A stretch of DNA of 64,000 nt, taken from assembly GCA_949775045.1 (NCBI GenBank), contig OX459105.1, forward strand, positions 6,803,069 to 6,867,068, written 5' to 3'. Shown here in pieces: positions 22,734 through 36,200 of the stretch. Origin of the DNA: Metridium senile. Taxonomy: Eukaryota > Cnidaria > Anthozoa > Actiniaria > Metridiidae. The notes under the pieces are model-generated. The model was not told the origin of the DNA, did not search any database, and saw only the letters and a list, made by a program, of their open reading frames with translations. Each line of letters begins with the position of its first letter. The stretch's first letter is position 1. A program made the translations under genes and the position numbers.

Positions 22734-23279
22734 TTTCAACTAAATCTTCTTTCCCTTTGAAAATTGAGCTTCAAATTATCTAATTTTTTATGTATGTTAT
22801 GTGTCTGTGTTTATACTTTCATATTTATGGCATTTTTTAGTTCTACTAAACTTTATTATATATATTATTATTATTATTATATTTATATAATTAAAGAACA
22901 CGTCTTTGCACCACTTGTTTAATCTACTGGTGGACTGGCTCGAAAACTTTAGTTACTCCAGTCCACCGGCACCTTTTCTGTGCTATTTAATTTATTTTCT
23001 ATTATAATTAACTATAATATTTATAATTAAATTGAAACTTTGTTGTCATTTCTTTCCTATCCGTCTGGTAAATGCAATTTTATCGTGTATTCTTGTATTG
23101 TTGTTATGAATCTGTCCCCCACTGGCGATCATGATCCTTAGCGTTGGAACAATAGAATGTTTTGATGTGACGTCATAGTGAAATAGGGCAATTGTTTGAT
23201 AATATTCCTCAAATTACCGCGAGCTGCAGTCAAATTCTAAAGAATATATTCAACACTATCTAGGCTTTTCTCCGACTAA

Positions 23280-23472
23280 AGGCCCGGGCAAACGCTTTCA
23301 ACATCCGTTCGATTTTGTTGAATGGCAATGTTTTAAAAACGCTTTTAAACTCTTTGAACATTGTTGAAACGTATTGAATTGATGTTGAAAGAGTGTAAAA
23401 GCGTTTAAACATTGTCATTCAACAAAATCGAACGGATGTTGAAGCAAATGTTGAAACCGTTTGCCCGGGCCT
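23280..23472. mobile_element. Harbinger-like MITE, 193 bp, TAA target duplication
   Basis: TAA flanks both sides (23277-23279 and 23473-23475). TIRs begin AGGCCCGGGCAAACG and the arms match for about 50 bp (CATCCGTTCGATTTTGTTGA and complement). No ORF. Confidence 0.8.
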
Positions 23473-23479
23473 TAACACT

Positions 23480-24660
23480 TGTTGAGAGTTATGATTATTT
23501 TTAATGGATACTCAGCAAAATAGTAGACGTCCAGCTTCCTATAGAGCAAGTTGATCTATTCGACCTACTCAGTATTTTTATTTTAGATTTATACAACCAG
23601 TCTTGGAATTCAGTATTCATGAAATTGAACTAAATTGCCTCGGACATTATAATATTAGTGAATAACTTTTAATAGTTTTACATTAATGAATCCCATCGGT
23701 CAACGTGAAAAAATGCAGTTGGTGATATATGTCCTATAAGAGCGGCCGATCTCTATGGGACCCACCGTTATGAGGTCTTCGGGTTTTTTTTTTTTTGGTC
23801 AATTTCTCATGAATTATTAATGTGTTTTACAATTTAACAGTGAGTTCCTACTAAGATATTTCTTGTTAAATCTCGAAGTATTCCGTTCAAATATAAGGAA
23901 AATTAAAAGCATTTTAATCATTTGTAGATCGGATAATTTTGATTCAATAGAAGTACGTGGCCTCGGTTAAAGTAGTTTTTATGTCTAATCGTCAAAACTA
24001 GATATTATTACTAATATATGAAAAGTTATTTCTCAAAGTCTTATTTCGTAAATCTTGGCCGTAAAATCATTTTTCTATTCACAATAAAATTTAAATTATG
24101 GATATTTCCTTTTAAAAAAAAGCAGTCACGAAACTTACAGTCGCCATAGAGAGTCACGCTGCGCTCTGAAACCGGTGGTTTCCTGTCCTGGCGTGACAAT
24201 AGTGACAACCAAAATAAAGTTTAATAGTGCGTGACGTATAATTTACTGATACACACTTTAAAATGATCGTTGTTAGTCTATTAAAATATCACGAAAGTAG
24301 TCAAAAGATCGCAAACATACGGTTTAAAACATATAAAATCTAATGTGTCGATAAACTGCAAAGTTTAAATGTAAAATATGTTACAATTAAATGAACGTTT
24401 TACCCTGAATCGTATTGTCTCTTATATTGAGCGATAGATTAGCATAATGTCATCAAAATCTTGTATCTCAAGTCAATAAAACTATACATTTATCAATTGG
24501 TAGGTCTTAATATCAACCGAAAATCATTCTTTTTTTCTCCAACTAGTCAAAAGGCTAACGAAAACACTACATCATTCGCTACTCCATTCGCTATTCCTAG
24601 AAGTCGAAATGTAATTTTTGGCCAAATCAAGTTATAATTCAAACATTTTGCCTAGAATTC
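23480..24660. other. no gene seen
   Basis: About 1.2 kb of AT-rich sequence with T-tracts (23787) and no coding or repeat structure I can support. Confidence 0.4.
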
Positions 24661-24675
24661 GATGTGTGGAGTAAG

Positions 24676-24900
24676 TCGGACTTACCAGTAATTGTTTTTA
24701 GGTATGGTAAAGCAGGGCTGGTATTCCAGGCAGCTTTTTGTTGATTTGGAGTCGAGTCGGTTTTCGTCGTCGTCAAGTCTTCTGCAAGCAAACACACAAC
24801 GCTTGGTTAAGTCTGCAAGAATGTTGACGTCATCAAGGAATGTTCCAAAACTTGTCGAAAGACACTTAGCGCGCCCGTGATATTGAAAAACATCTATCAG
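24676..24900 (-). promoter_or_regulatory. candidate 5' noncoding exon on the minus strand
   Basis: Read on the minus strand, a GC-richer block (CACGGGCGCGC, TTGATGACGTCAAC) is followed by AATTACTG|GTAAGTCC, a good donor at about 24676. The next good minus-strand acceptor before an ORF is GTGCTGTAG at about 21030, in front of the CAAX-type gene. This would give a 3.6-kb first intron. On the plus strand the same block reads as a 62-codon ORF without coding features. Weak evidence. Confidence 0.25.
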
Positions 24901-25820
24901 CGGTCGCGTTTGAAAATAAGCTGGAAATTGTCGAAATAAACCAGTTTAAATTCAACGTTTATCAGCTTATGGATACACAGTAGGAATATTATCCAAAGAG
25001 TAGAAACAAAACCTGTTTTATTCTTATTGTTCGTTAATAAATTCGGCCTTGGCCATTTACCAAAGGCTGTACCAAATACAATAGAATATATCACATGCTT
25101 TCCGGAGGCTTAAGCTGAACAGTGAGGAACTTGAATAGTTTTGTTCGCACTAAAGTGAATGAACTTTTATTTATAGATTTAACTAATATGTAAAAGCATA
25201 CAATTATTTTTTTTATCGGTTTTTATCTAAAAAATTATCAGAAACTCTTAATATTCGGTACATTTTCAGTTAAGTAGTTAAGGCCACGCCCATTGCCTGT
25301 TGTACTTTAAACGAGATCCACCTGAATACGAAGTCTAAAAATGTCAAAGTACATTTATATTTATATTGTTGTTTCTGTAATGTTGCTGAGTACTGTCACG
25401 CGAAAAAGCTAAAATATCGAAAGACAATCCGGAAATGACGTCACGATGATAACCGCTGACACGGCGGTGCATGTTGCAGCAAGTTCGCTGAAATGGTGAT
25501 AGCTTCTTTTAACAGGTTGAAAAAGCAAACAAGCTGTGAGCAATTGTAAATATCTTTTAGATTATCTTAAAAAATTTCATAAACAGATTGCTGTTGAGTT
25601 TTCTTGAGTGATCTAATCAATAATTTAACACACAAGGTTGGATGACATACATCTTTCTATCATTATTATACTATTTACTATGTCAGTGATGTATGCATAC
25701 TGGTCATATTTAATGTGTTCCTGCATATTAACATTGCTATGGTTTACTACTTACTATAGAGGACTGATATACCATATATACTACTACAATACAGAAATGT
25801 GTATGTATAAAACACAAATA
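24901..25820. other. no gene seen
   Basis: AT-rich unique sequence. It contains ATGACGTCACGATGATAACC near 25435. Short ORFs have no protein character. Confidence 0.4.
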
Positions 25821-26032
25821 CCGTATTTACTCGAATAAGCGCCGGGGCGGTTATTAAATTTTTCTCGACCTCGCCGTCCCCTTCTTGATCAGAGCTACGA
25901 ACATTGCCGGGGAGATAACCTAATGGGCGAGCCGTGAAATATAATTACTTTGAATTGAAGAATAAAGATTTTTATAAAAATTCACTTGCAATGCTGTTGT
26001 AGAGTAACATTATACCGTGGTAAATACGATAG
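25821..26032. mobile_element. ACCGTATTTACTCG-type MITE
   Basis: Left end ACCGTATTTACTCGAATAAG and right end CCGTGGTAAATACGAT are imperfect inverted ends. The body (GATCAGAGCTACGAACATTG, CTAATGGGCGAGCC) is the reverse complement of part of the repeats at 1341, 6556 and 17423. Confidence 0.65.
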
Positions 26033-26042
26033 ATACATTTGT

Positions 26043-27470
26043 GTTCTTCTGAAACTGTATCACCCGTAAATGTAATAACAACCGTAAATGTAATACCCAC
26101 CGTAAATGTAATAAAAATCAACCGTAAATGTAATAACCACTGTAAATGTAATAACTATCAACAGTAAATTTAATAACCGACCCCACCGTAAATGTAATAA
26201 ACTTTAACCATAAATGTAATAATCGAAACCCACCGTAAATGTAATAACATTCAACCGTAAATGTAACAAGTGTTTATACTGTCATTTAACTGCACTTCAA
26301 TACAGCATTGCATAACAATTAGTATTCCCTCCTTTACTGTAAATGAACACGTGACATTATGACGTCAGCAACTAAAGGGAATATCTGGGTTTTTTTTCTT
26401 CCAAAGTTATCTTGAACTTCTGTTTGATATAAATGCTGAATGTGAATGCTGAATGTACTGTAGTGATTGTGAGTACCCTGTACCCTGTACATATTGGTAA
26501 ACAATTTAAGGCTTGTATAAAACTTTCAGCTTTTAATTAGCATCTACATAAAATGATATTTTTACATAATTTTCAAGTACGAATGCAAATTAAAATGCGA
26601 ATGGAACACGTGAGTAGCCGAACTATCAGTAGGATGAATAATGGGAAACTGAAAATGGTACTCTCAGTAGAAATGTGCAACGAAAATATAGGAAAAAGAA
26701 ACACAGACCAGATAGAGTCAGTGATCAGAACGGTTTTTATTTTTGCACTTGGGGAGTTTTCGGATTCGAATCCCGCCCTGATTTGAGGCTTTATTTTTTC
26801 CTGATTCCTTTTAGTTTAAATCCAGTGTCTCGGCCATGCTTGTAAATATCTAACTGGATTACCTTCTTGCAACTTGAGAGTCTTCAGTTATGAAAGGCTG
26901 TCGAGTTACCTGCCGAGTCACCTGTAATAATATATACATGAACCCTTACGAAGTTATTTTTTAAAATTGAAATTGCATACTGAGGCTGGAGAACTATTCT
27001 TGCAATTGAAGCCCACAGAGCTCACATATTATGTAGGACGTTCTATTAGGTGTCACGGAGTGCCGGTCTATAGAGCCAATCATACGCACGTGCATGTCGC
27101 GGAAAATATTATACATATTTTACAGATCTTTAATTCTTCCAATTATGCACTATACACTTTCCCTTTGGTTGATGACGCCATGACGTCACAATGCTGTATT
27201 GCAATGCTGTATTGAAGTTCAGTGTAAACACTTGTTACATTTACGGTGCGGTTTCGATTATTACATTTATGGTTAAATTTTATTACATTTACGGTGGGGT
27301 CGGTTATTACATTTACGGTTGATAGTTATTACATTTACGGTGGTTATTACATTTACGGTTGATAGTTATTACATTTACGGTGGGTATTACATTTACGGTT
27401 GATTTTTATTACATTTACGGTGGGTATTACATTTACGGTTGTTATTACATTTACGGGTGATACAGAAACC
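26043..27470. mobile_element. 1.4-kb element whose inverted ends are arrays of a CCGTAAATGTAATAAC subrepeat
   Basis: Left block (26060-26275): about 10 copies of CCGTAAATGTAATAAC or close variants. Right block (27226-27460): about the same number in reverse complement (TTATTACATTTACGG). The outermost border is CTGTATCACCCG on the left and CGGGTGATACAG on the right. The inverted homology goes on inward through CAAGTGTTTA, CAATACAGCATTG and a GACGTCA block. The middle (26400-27150) has one 77-codon ORF without recognisable features. No transposase. Confidence 0.8.
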
Positions 27471-27714
27471 CCATATTCCTTTATCAAGTAATTTTTTGAA
27501 TAACATATCTAGCTAATTCATTTTAAGGACGCTCTAAAGTATACGCCTGTCGCTTCTTTTTGGAAAAAAAATAGGTCAAAGTAGCACCATGTTCACACGA
27601 CCTACAAACACCTCTTTGATGTTAATTAGAGTTTTTAAATAGAGTAAAAACTCAAAAATAGATTAAGAACTATGTGGATTTGTAGAATTGATAAATACGT
27701 AGTCAACTTATAAC

Positions 27715-28422
27715 TAGCCTGCGTGCAGCCGGTTTGATTACCCGTAATAACCGTCTGCGAAAGTTCGCCAGATATCATGTTCTCTGTGACCCGATATATG
27801 AAGCGATTTCTGATTGGCTCTCGCTAAGATCAATTCTTACGCGAACTCTGATTGGTCAACGGCACGTTATAATCTTTTCCGGTTGAGATGTTTTCGTTGC
27901 TACATGCACGTGAGTTTGACCATGTTGACAGCGAGAGTAAAGACATGGTCTAAATATATTACAATCAGCACTTTCACAATTTTCTTCAAAGGACGCTGTG
28001 ATGTTAAAAGCACTTTCGGTGTAGGTTATATCTTGAAGCAAACGCCTTCGTCTCTTCAAAAGTACGAAACATCGACGGCAAATATAGTCATTATTCGGCG
28101 TTCGAGAAAGAATTTGGATCTCTGAAAGTTTAAGTTGTGTGCTGCGGCACAAATCGCAGGTAAATACACTCATAGTAATATATTTAGACCATTTCTTTAC
28201 TCTAGCTGTCAACATGGTCAAACTCACGTGCATGTAGCAACGAAAACATCTCAACCGGAAAAGATTATGCTGTGCCGTTGACCAATCAGAGTTCGCGTAA
28301 GAATTGATCCTAGCGAGAGCCAATCAGAAATTGCTTCATATATCGGGTCACAGAGAACACGATATCTGGCGAACTTTCGCAGACGGTTATTACGGGTAAT
28401 TAAACCGGCTGCGCGCAGGCTA
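27715..28422. mobile_element. 708-bp foldback DNA transposon with 8-bp target duplication
   Basis: CTTATAAC occurs directly before (27707-27714) and after (28423-28430). Ends are TAGCCTGCGTGCAGCCGG and the complement of CCGGCTGCGCGCAGGCTA. Inverted arms of about 255 bp match closely (TTCGCCAGATATCATGTTCT, then GCACGTGAGTTTGACCATGT). The 8-bp duplication fits the hAT (or P) type. The 155-codon minus ORF spans an arm and part of the centre and shows no transposase motif. The TAGCCTGCG terminus is shared with the 66-bp palindrome at 53682. Confidence 0.85.
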
Positions 28423-28560
28423 CTTATAACGAAATGAAACATTAATAAAGTGCACTCAATTGAACGAACGAAACAAGTCCGCCATTCTGTGTTCTATCAA
28501 AATGTACTATCGAGGATGGAGTGCTGCATCCTGGCCTATCCCGCTAGGACATGTTATATC

Positions 28561-28582
28561 GGGGGGGGGGGGGGGGGGGGGG
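28561..28582 (+). repeat. 22-bp poly-G run
   Basis: Uninterrupted G run following ATGTTATATC. Could form G-quadruplex-type structure; length may be uncertain because of sequencing. Confidence 0.85.
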
Positions 28583-28639
28583 ATTGCGGTTGGATGTCCG
28601 GCGAAAACGAAAACATGAATGTCAAATCGAAAAGGTAAT

Positions 28640-29690
28640 CCGAATAGCGAAAGTAGCATGTAGAATATAAGAAATGTTGAAAGTGAAAGCTTTAATATGT
28701 TCAACGTTGTTGGTCAAATACACAATGTTAACACGAAACACGAAAGTACAATGTAAAATACAAAGTTCGATTTTTGGCACCAAATGTACGACATTTTGGC
28801 TAGACAGTTGAAATAATAGGAAGTCGCCATATTTTCAGTGTATTTTGATTCGGTCTATCCTGCTCAAGCCGAGTAACAAATTAAAATAAATGCTCAGACG
28901 TTAGTTTTCACTAACGTATGCGGTATGTTTTCTATGTTTCCTTAACCTTTGAAGCTCCAATGGACAAATAAATTCAAATTTTATATGTCTGCATTGGAAG
29001 GGATTTAACACTGAAAACTACTGAGGAACTAGCAAACCCTGCATAGCTTTGACTATCCTCATTTGTATCCTTACTAAACGACTCTTACTGCACTAACTAA
29101 CATGTATTGGAGTAAGAACCACTGAGGGCGTTACAAATTAAACCCACAGAAACAGCGTTTTTTGTGCAAAAATCTATAATTAAATGATTTTGGCAGAATA
29201 TGCCGTTGGCCTCAGTACAGCTCTCATCGCGCGCGCTGAATATCGCTGAACAACCTGTGCTATATTCTGTCACACAATACCAACCAAAAGAAAACAGCTA
29301 GAGCAACGTTTCATTCAGCATACAACAATAAACAATTTGTTTAGTGTAAATATAATATCGTGGCTTATTTTTCGGGCATTGTAATCATTGAATGAGTGAC
29401 AGATAAACACACGAATAAATAGTCTCTTTTTGAACACGTTTTAAACAACAATTTTTTCTTAAAAATTCTTACCTTTAAATTCTTCTTTCTTTCGGAATAT
29501 ATTGATTAAAAAGTAATAAATTAAAATTAGCCGGCGAACCAAATTATAACTTAAAGGTGAAGTAGTTTTCCTGTATTTGAAGGACTCCCGGCGGCTTTAT
29601 GATGAGATGCACAAATGAGCTATATTGGGGTTCCTGTGTCACGCCTAGTCCCTTTCGAACACACCTTGTAACGCCTGACGGAATTTAACA
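28640..29690. other. no gene seen upstream of the channel gene
   Basis: About 1 kb of AT-rich unique sequence. CTCATCGCGCGCGCTGAATA near 29223 is the only GC-rich patch. No supported ORF. Confidence 0.4.
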
Positions 29691-29699
29691 ACAACACCC

Positions 29700-29867
29700 A
29701 TATGCATTGATCAATGATCCCGATCGAGTGATCAATAATTGATTGTCTGTGATTATTACTTGATTTTAGTACTTTATTCTTTTAGTTTCTTAATGATAAG
29801 TTGTGCTATACTTATCTGAGTAAATAAGGAGTGTAATTTAAGTAATTGAGTGCTGGTATAGTTAAAG
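29700..29867 (+). promoter_or_regulatory. candidate 5' noncoding exon of the channel gene
   Basis: ATAGTTAAAG|GTAAGTTTG has a strong donor at 29868. Possible acceptors before the coding ATG are CTTCTCAG at about 30122 and ACTGTAG at about 30228. The exon's 5' end cannot be placed from sequence. Confidence 0.3.
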
Positions 29868-30242
29868 GTAAGTTTGTTATTCCTTTATTCAATTCTCGTG
29901 TTCTGCATTGTTTTGACACGCCATTGTTATATATCAGATGTTTTCTGAATTAATTTTTAATATTAAGCTTCAATATAAATGGATATTCCAATGTATTTCT
30001 GTAAAATACCAACGAAATTTTCTATTGACAACGAACGGATTTATTTTTGGTCTATTATTTTGATAAATTTCAAAGATACACGTATGACTTAATTGCAAGA
30101 TGTACAGTGAAATTTCTTCTCAGATTCATCTTAACTTCCAATTAGCGTGGTAAAATTATAATTATCATTTTGCTTGTATTATCTGCACTGGATCTGCCTC
30201 TGAAAATTATGTGTTTATAATACTGTAGAATAGTGTGAATTG

Positions 30243-33200
30243 ATGGCCACAGCAGAGCAAAGAGGACAATACGGACCCATTGAGATGCAAACACCTGCAG
30301 AACAGCAGCCATCAGGCATAGAAGATGAAGAACTGGAGGATGACTTCGACAGAGACTTCTGGGTTGAGGTACAAACAATATTTTACCACATTTGATAATT
30401 TTCTCGCTTTCTGATTGGTCTAGAGCCATGGTAAATAAGAGTGCATACTTATTGCTATTTGTTGCTTTTTTGCTCATTTTTAATGTGGTAAAACAAACAA
30501 ATTCACTATAGTTTCTTGTGGTATGTCCTCTTATTTACCACGGTTGGTGCCATCATTGTCTCAACTATAACTGATAAATCAATTACTCTATTAAAATTAT
30601 TAATCAATACTTTTTGATGGTTAATCGATTTTTATTGCATTGAAAATTGATACACTTCTTTACTCTGATTATGATTAAATCAATTAATATAAATATTTAT
30701 TGAGTGTTTGTATATATCCATTTTTATTGATTTATATAAATTTTGTAAAGTAAAATAAAAAAGTAAAAAGTGAAATCACTGTATTTTCAGAATAAAGTTT
30801 AGAGCCAAACTGAAAATACAGTGATTTGTATGGGAAAAGTATACTATTTAAATGATATCACATGATATCTCAGCTGCTTTTTGACCAATTTTTGTCAAAT
30901 TTGATGGAAAAATATTTGTAAAAAAACCCCAGGTGTATATTCTAAAACAGTACAGGCACCTATTTAAAAATTTATCTTGATCTCACTACAGGTCCTCTTT
31001 ATGATCAGAACTACAAATATTGGGGAGAGTGCATGGTGAAACATAATTACTTTGACCTAAATAATACAGCTTTTGGTACAAATTTGTTTTCAATGCTGTT
31101 CTAGAGTACTATTATAGCGTTAAAGTGCAGTGCTTATTCTAGTGTGGCGCTTATTTGAGTAAATGCAGCTTATCTAATGAAATTTAAACAATTTATATTA
31201 ATTTTGTAGTCTTATTATTTTAATTAACTTTTAATTTATTTATTTTTTCAGGTCCGTAGGACCTTCAATGCAGAGAAAGGTATTTCCTGGTCAAATGCAA
31301 TGGACAAAGTTAGAGTAGCTCGTCTTGTCAAGAAATATAAAGACAATGGTAGTAAACCAGACCAAGATCCTTTACTTATTCTTATAAAACATTGGCCGAA
31401 GGCAAAGAAATACCAAGGAAAAGCTGAACTTGTAGAGCCTCAGGTAAAGAAAGACAAATCTTCTTAAGGAAGTAAAATAAAAAATTACATGACACATAAT
31501 ACAAATGAAATGCTCAATACCATCTAATCCCTGCTCACCACCAAGTTTATGATCAGTAGCTCAGTGGTTAAAACATGTTCAATTCAATAGTAGTACATGT
31601 AGCTAACTGTAATAGCCAGAGGCTAGACTTGATAGTTATAGCTTCATATATTTATTATTATTGAAAATGTTTTAATTACTTTGAAAGAGAGGAGATAAAA
31701 TGAATAAATAATTAATTAAATAATAGAAAAAAAGGTACAAAATGACAGTAAATACAAAAATATGACCAATAATCAAAACACCTGGCTTAAATCATGGACT
31801 TTAGTTAGAGATACATGTACATGTATGCTTGATTTGTGTGTCAGAATAAAACAATAGATTATCACAAATGATGGATAATTATGCAAGGAGTGACCCTTGT
31901 TTTGATTTCTTAATTTGTATACAGGTGGCAAATCATGTGTACATGTATCTTTAATGTTGGTTATTCCTACAAAAAAAAGGATATTTAATTACTTGACAAT
32001 GACATTTTATATTAATTGATGTGATCAAAATGTTAATTTTTCTAATATTTCAATTTACAATGTATCTCAGTCTGCTTTCAAATATTTGTTTAACAGATCA
32101 ACAGATTTGCTGAAATCCTTCTTGAAGATAAAGAATATATGAATAAGGACAATCGATATGAGATTTTTAGAGATAAGAGTATCAACACTGAGCTGACTCT
32201 TCTTCACTATGCAGCGGAGCAGAACTTCTTTCACTTAGCTCGTACATTGATACAGTATTGCCCAGGTCTACTTGCTCTTAAGTCTGAAGCAATGTTATCT
32301 CCAGTAAGACAACGTGGGCGCTTGCCTGTGGAAATTGCTCTGGACAAGGAAAATGATGAGGCTGCCGCTGTGATGCTTAAACACATGAGTCATGAAAGGT
32401 ACTGCAGACCAGCTTCATGTTATCTAGCACAACTGTACTATTTGACATAAGGCACATTTGGTCAGGGATAGCCTCAACTCAACGTAAAATCAAATGTATT
32501 TTCTATTGTTTTAGAAGCGATAACATTTATTCATGCTTAAATCTGAAATGTGTAAATATTTTGACAACAAACCAAGGCTAATTACTCTGTGCCAGTGCAC
32601 CTACACTGTATTTTGTTAAATGGTACAGTGGTAAAAGATAACTGGAACTGGAGTATTATGATCAGAAGCAAGACTGTTAAAAAACTTATAATAGCATCCC
32701 AATAGGAGAGACTGGTCTTAAATCAATGCTCTAGTCTTGTCATGACTAAAACAAAAACCAAAGGTATGAGACAAAAAGGGCACTTTTTACAATCAACTGA
32801 GATTGGGTAACGACTCCCCATATTTCTAAGTAAAACAATGATTGATTTATTTAATTGTTCTTTAGGGTTCAAAGCATGTTTTCATGGAAACCTGACCCAT
32901 CAATGATGTCACCAAAAGTTGCATATATGAGTTTCCAGAAGATTTTATCCAATCCAAAAATGAAGGTATCTTAATATTTCTGGTTGAGTGTTAAATAGTC
33001 ACAAAATACAAACTAGTTTTTTTTTCATAGTTCAAGTGTTTTCATTGTAGTATATGATCTGTGAAGCATTAGTTTTACACTATATTTAGTACTATTTTAT
33101 CCAAATTCTATAGTTTTCCTATGTATTTCAAGGATATACTATTCAATCTAACAACATTTATTACTTACATGTATAGTAATATTAATATAATCATCGTAAG

Positions 33201-36200
33201 CATCATTAATGTTTAATGAATAATAAGTCAAAATTTAAAAGACTGATATTGATGTTATGCCATGCATAATCTTTATAATGTATAATATTGTTAATATCTG
33301 TGTGCTTTGTTTTCTGTAGAAATCAACCCTAGCCATTCTTGACTGTATGGTTAACCCACACTGGCCTTATCTCCCTGACAAAAAGAGCGAATACCAAACA
33401 CTGGAAGAAGAGTCTGGCATTGAAGGGGCCTGGGCGACTGTTCCTGAGGACCCACTAGATTACCACTTCTTTTTTAATGTTCTTGATGGTGATGATGCTG
33501 GAAGACCCCCAAGGATAAAGGATCCTGCTACCAACAAACTGATTAATAATCGTTTTTTTAACAAGAAGGCTCCATCTTGTTTGAATATTATAGCTAGCAG
33601 TGATAACATGGTAAGTATATACTAATACAAGTATCCATCTGAACATTCATTCATGTATGCAATCATTATTATAACTATTTTCATTCATTTATTAATTCAT
33701 TCATTAATTTGATTAATTCATTAATTTATTAATTTATTAATTAATTAATTCATTCATTCATTCATTTATTCGTTCATACTACATTCATTCATTTGTTAAT
33801 TCATTCATTCATTCAGTCACTCATTCATCTACTCATTTATTTATCCATTTACCATTCATCCATCCACTGATTCATCCATTCATCCATCCATCCATTCATT
33901 CATTCATCCTTTCATCCATTCATCCATTCATCCATCAATCCATTCATCCATACATCCATTCATTCATCCTTTCATCCACTCATTCATTAATCCATCCATC
34001 TGCTGATTCATCCATTCATTCATTCATTCATCCTTTCATCCACTCATTCATTAATCCATCCATCCGCTGATTCATCCATTCATTCATCCATTTCATCCAC
34101 ATTCAATAATTTCCATTCATTCATTTATTCATTTTTTTTTTTATTTGGATATCATTTTAGTTATTCACTTTCTCAATCATTCATCCATCCAATCTTTTTT
34201 TTTCATCACTTCAATCCTGCGTTTCCATTTACGGTGTTCTAATTTACCTTAGAAATTAATATCCCCCTGGGACCCCACACAGTTGCTCTATACTACTTTG
34301 TCCGGCTGCATATCCAGCGTGGTTGGTCCTTGTAGTTTAGTGGTAACATGTCAGACTAAAAAGGCTGAAACTGTGGGGCTCAATTACCGCCAAGGGCATA
34401 TGATGTGATGATCTTTGTTTTTTTCATTACTTTAATCTTTGTTAACCTGCATTCAGCAAAGTCCCGTAGAGAGCTGCTATGAAGGCTAACATATCAAGAC
34501 TGTGATTAACCTTAGTTTAGATTCATGTCACAATCATATTATAATGTGATTAATCAACAGGACGCAGTCCATCATCCAGTTGTTAGAATGTTGATACGCA
34601 TGAAGTGGGAAGCCTTTGGTAAGGTACTCCTGCGGTAAGAACTTTGTTTTATATCTTTATATAGATTAGGCTTTTCAATCATCTGCAAATGAAGCAAGCC
34701 TCACACTTACTAATGGTTCTGTTTTCAAAGTGAGGCTCGCTTTGCACTTAATTACAGTGTAGCTGCATTGTGAGAAAGATCTACATTTGTATTGTAGCTT
34801 ATACAATCTTCTTCCAAAAAGTAGTACCAGAACCTACCATTTTCTGGTACATGTACTGACAGACATAAGAACTGCTATCTTCCAAGGGAATTGTAATTAA
34901 AAAGGACCATAATAATAATTTCTGGATCTTTAGATACTATTTTAGTTAGTTGTAATTATTATCTTTCTAATTTCACCTTATCATTGGCACTTTTATCAAC
35001 AGCATTCGTGGCGCATTGTACTTGTTGTTTCTCCTGTTACTCTCATTTGCACTGTTCCACGCATCAACCCGCAGTAATCCCAATGAATATAATCACCCTG
35101 GTGACAGGTTAAGGGCAGTGGCGGAATTTGGTACATTTGTCATGCTATGTTTTTACCTCTTTGAAGAAGTCAACCAGATTGCCAGGTATAACCATTCCCC
35201 AGGCGATATTCTCAGGGGGTAAAATGACGGGGAGGTCCGACGTATTTTTGGGGGGTTGATAATTTTCGTTCTGGGTGTTTTTTTAGAGGGGTTAACAGAC
35301 CTGTCACATACTTTTTAAGGTCTGGAAAAGAAACCCGTATTTTGGGGGGTTTTCACATCTCATCAATTTTGGTTTCAATCTGTGTACTGAGAAAATTATT
35401 CGTTTGAAATTTTTTTCAGCAAGGCGTATATTTTTTTGGGTTGTAAAATTTATTTCAGGTTTGAGTATTATTTTGGTGTTGCAATATGAAGCTCTGTCTA
35501 ATCAATCAATCAATTAATCAATCAACTAATCAATCAATCAATCAATCAATCCTCAATTAATCAATCAATCACTATATTTAATAAGTAAATAACTTATCAA
35601 TCTGTTATATAATTCGTCAGTCAGTCAGACGATCAGTAATAATTATTCAACAAATACTTAAATCAGTCAATAATCAATCATCTAGTCAAACAATCAATTA
35701 AGGAATCAATCAATTTAATTAATTAACCAATAAATTAATCCGTCAATCAAAACATCAATCAATCATTTCATATAATTTTCCTTATTTCATTTAGGGAAAC
35801 GCACATGTACACCAAAGATAAGTACAACATCCTTGACTGGCTTGGTATGTTACTATTGCTGGCCATCATCCCATTACGAGCCATCAACCATGATGCTCAG
35901 TGGCATGTCTCATCTCTTGCTTACCTCATCAATTTCTTGAGGATTTTCAAGTTTTCGTGCGTCAATAAGTGAGTTATGACTGCTCTGTTACTATTATTTT
36001 ACTTCTCAGAATAATTGATGGTTGTTGCATCGATCCCCCTCCTTAAATAAAGATATTGTGTTGTATTGATGCAAAGCTACAATCTTGGACATAAATGTTG
36101 ACACTGTTTGAAAACTTCAGTATTTTTTGAATTTTCGTCGCTAAATATCACTTAATAATAATAATAATAATATAATGTTTTCCACAGCAGATCCACATAG

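Noticed and set aside
24692..24880. 62-codon plus-strand Ser-rich ORF after a TTTTTAG acceptor-like site
   Set aside because: No recognisable domain and no partner exons; the minus-strand donor in the same block is the better reading.
26720..26790. tRNA-like stretch with GGATTCGAATCCC (B-box-like) inside the CCGTAAATG element
   Set aside because: No matching A box at the right distance and no cloverleaf can be drawn; at most a SINE trace.
27814..28323. 103- and 155-codon ORFs sharing the start ARINSYANSDWST on opposite strands
   Set aside because: They read the two inverted arms of the 708-bp foldback element; no transposase motif or other protein feature.
31550..31600. AGTAGCTCAGTGGTTAAAAC, like the start of a tRNA
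   Set aside because: It has an A-box-like motif only, no B box or acceptor partner; probably a decayed SINE head in intron 2.
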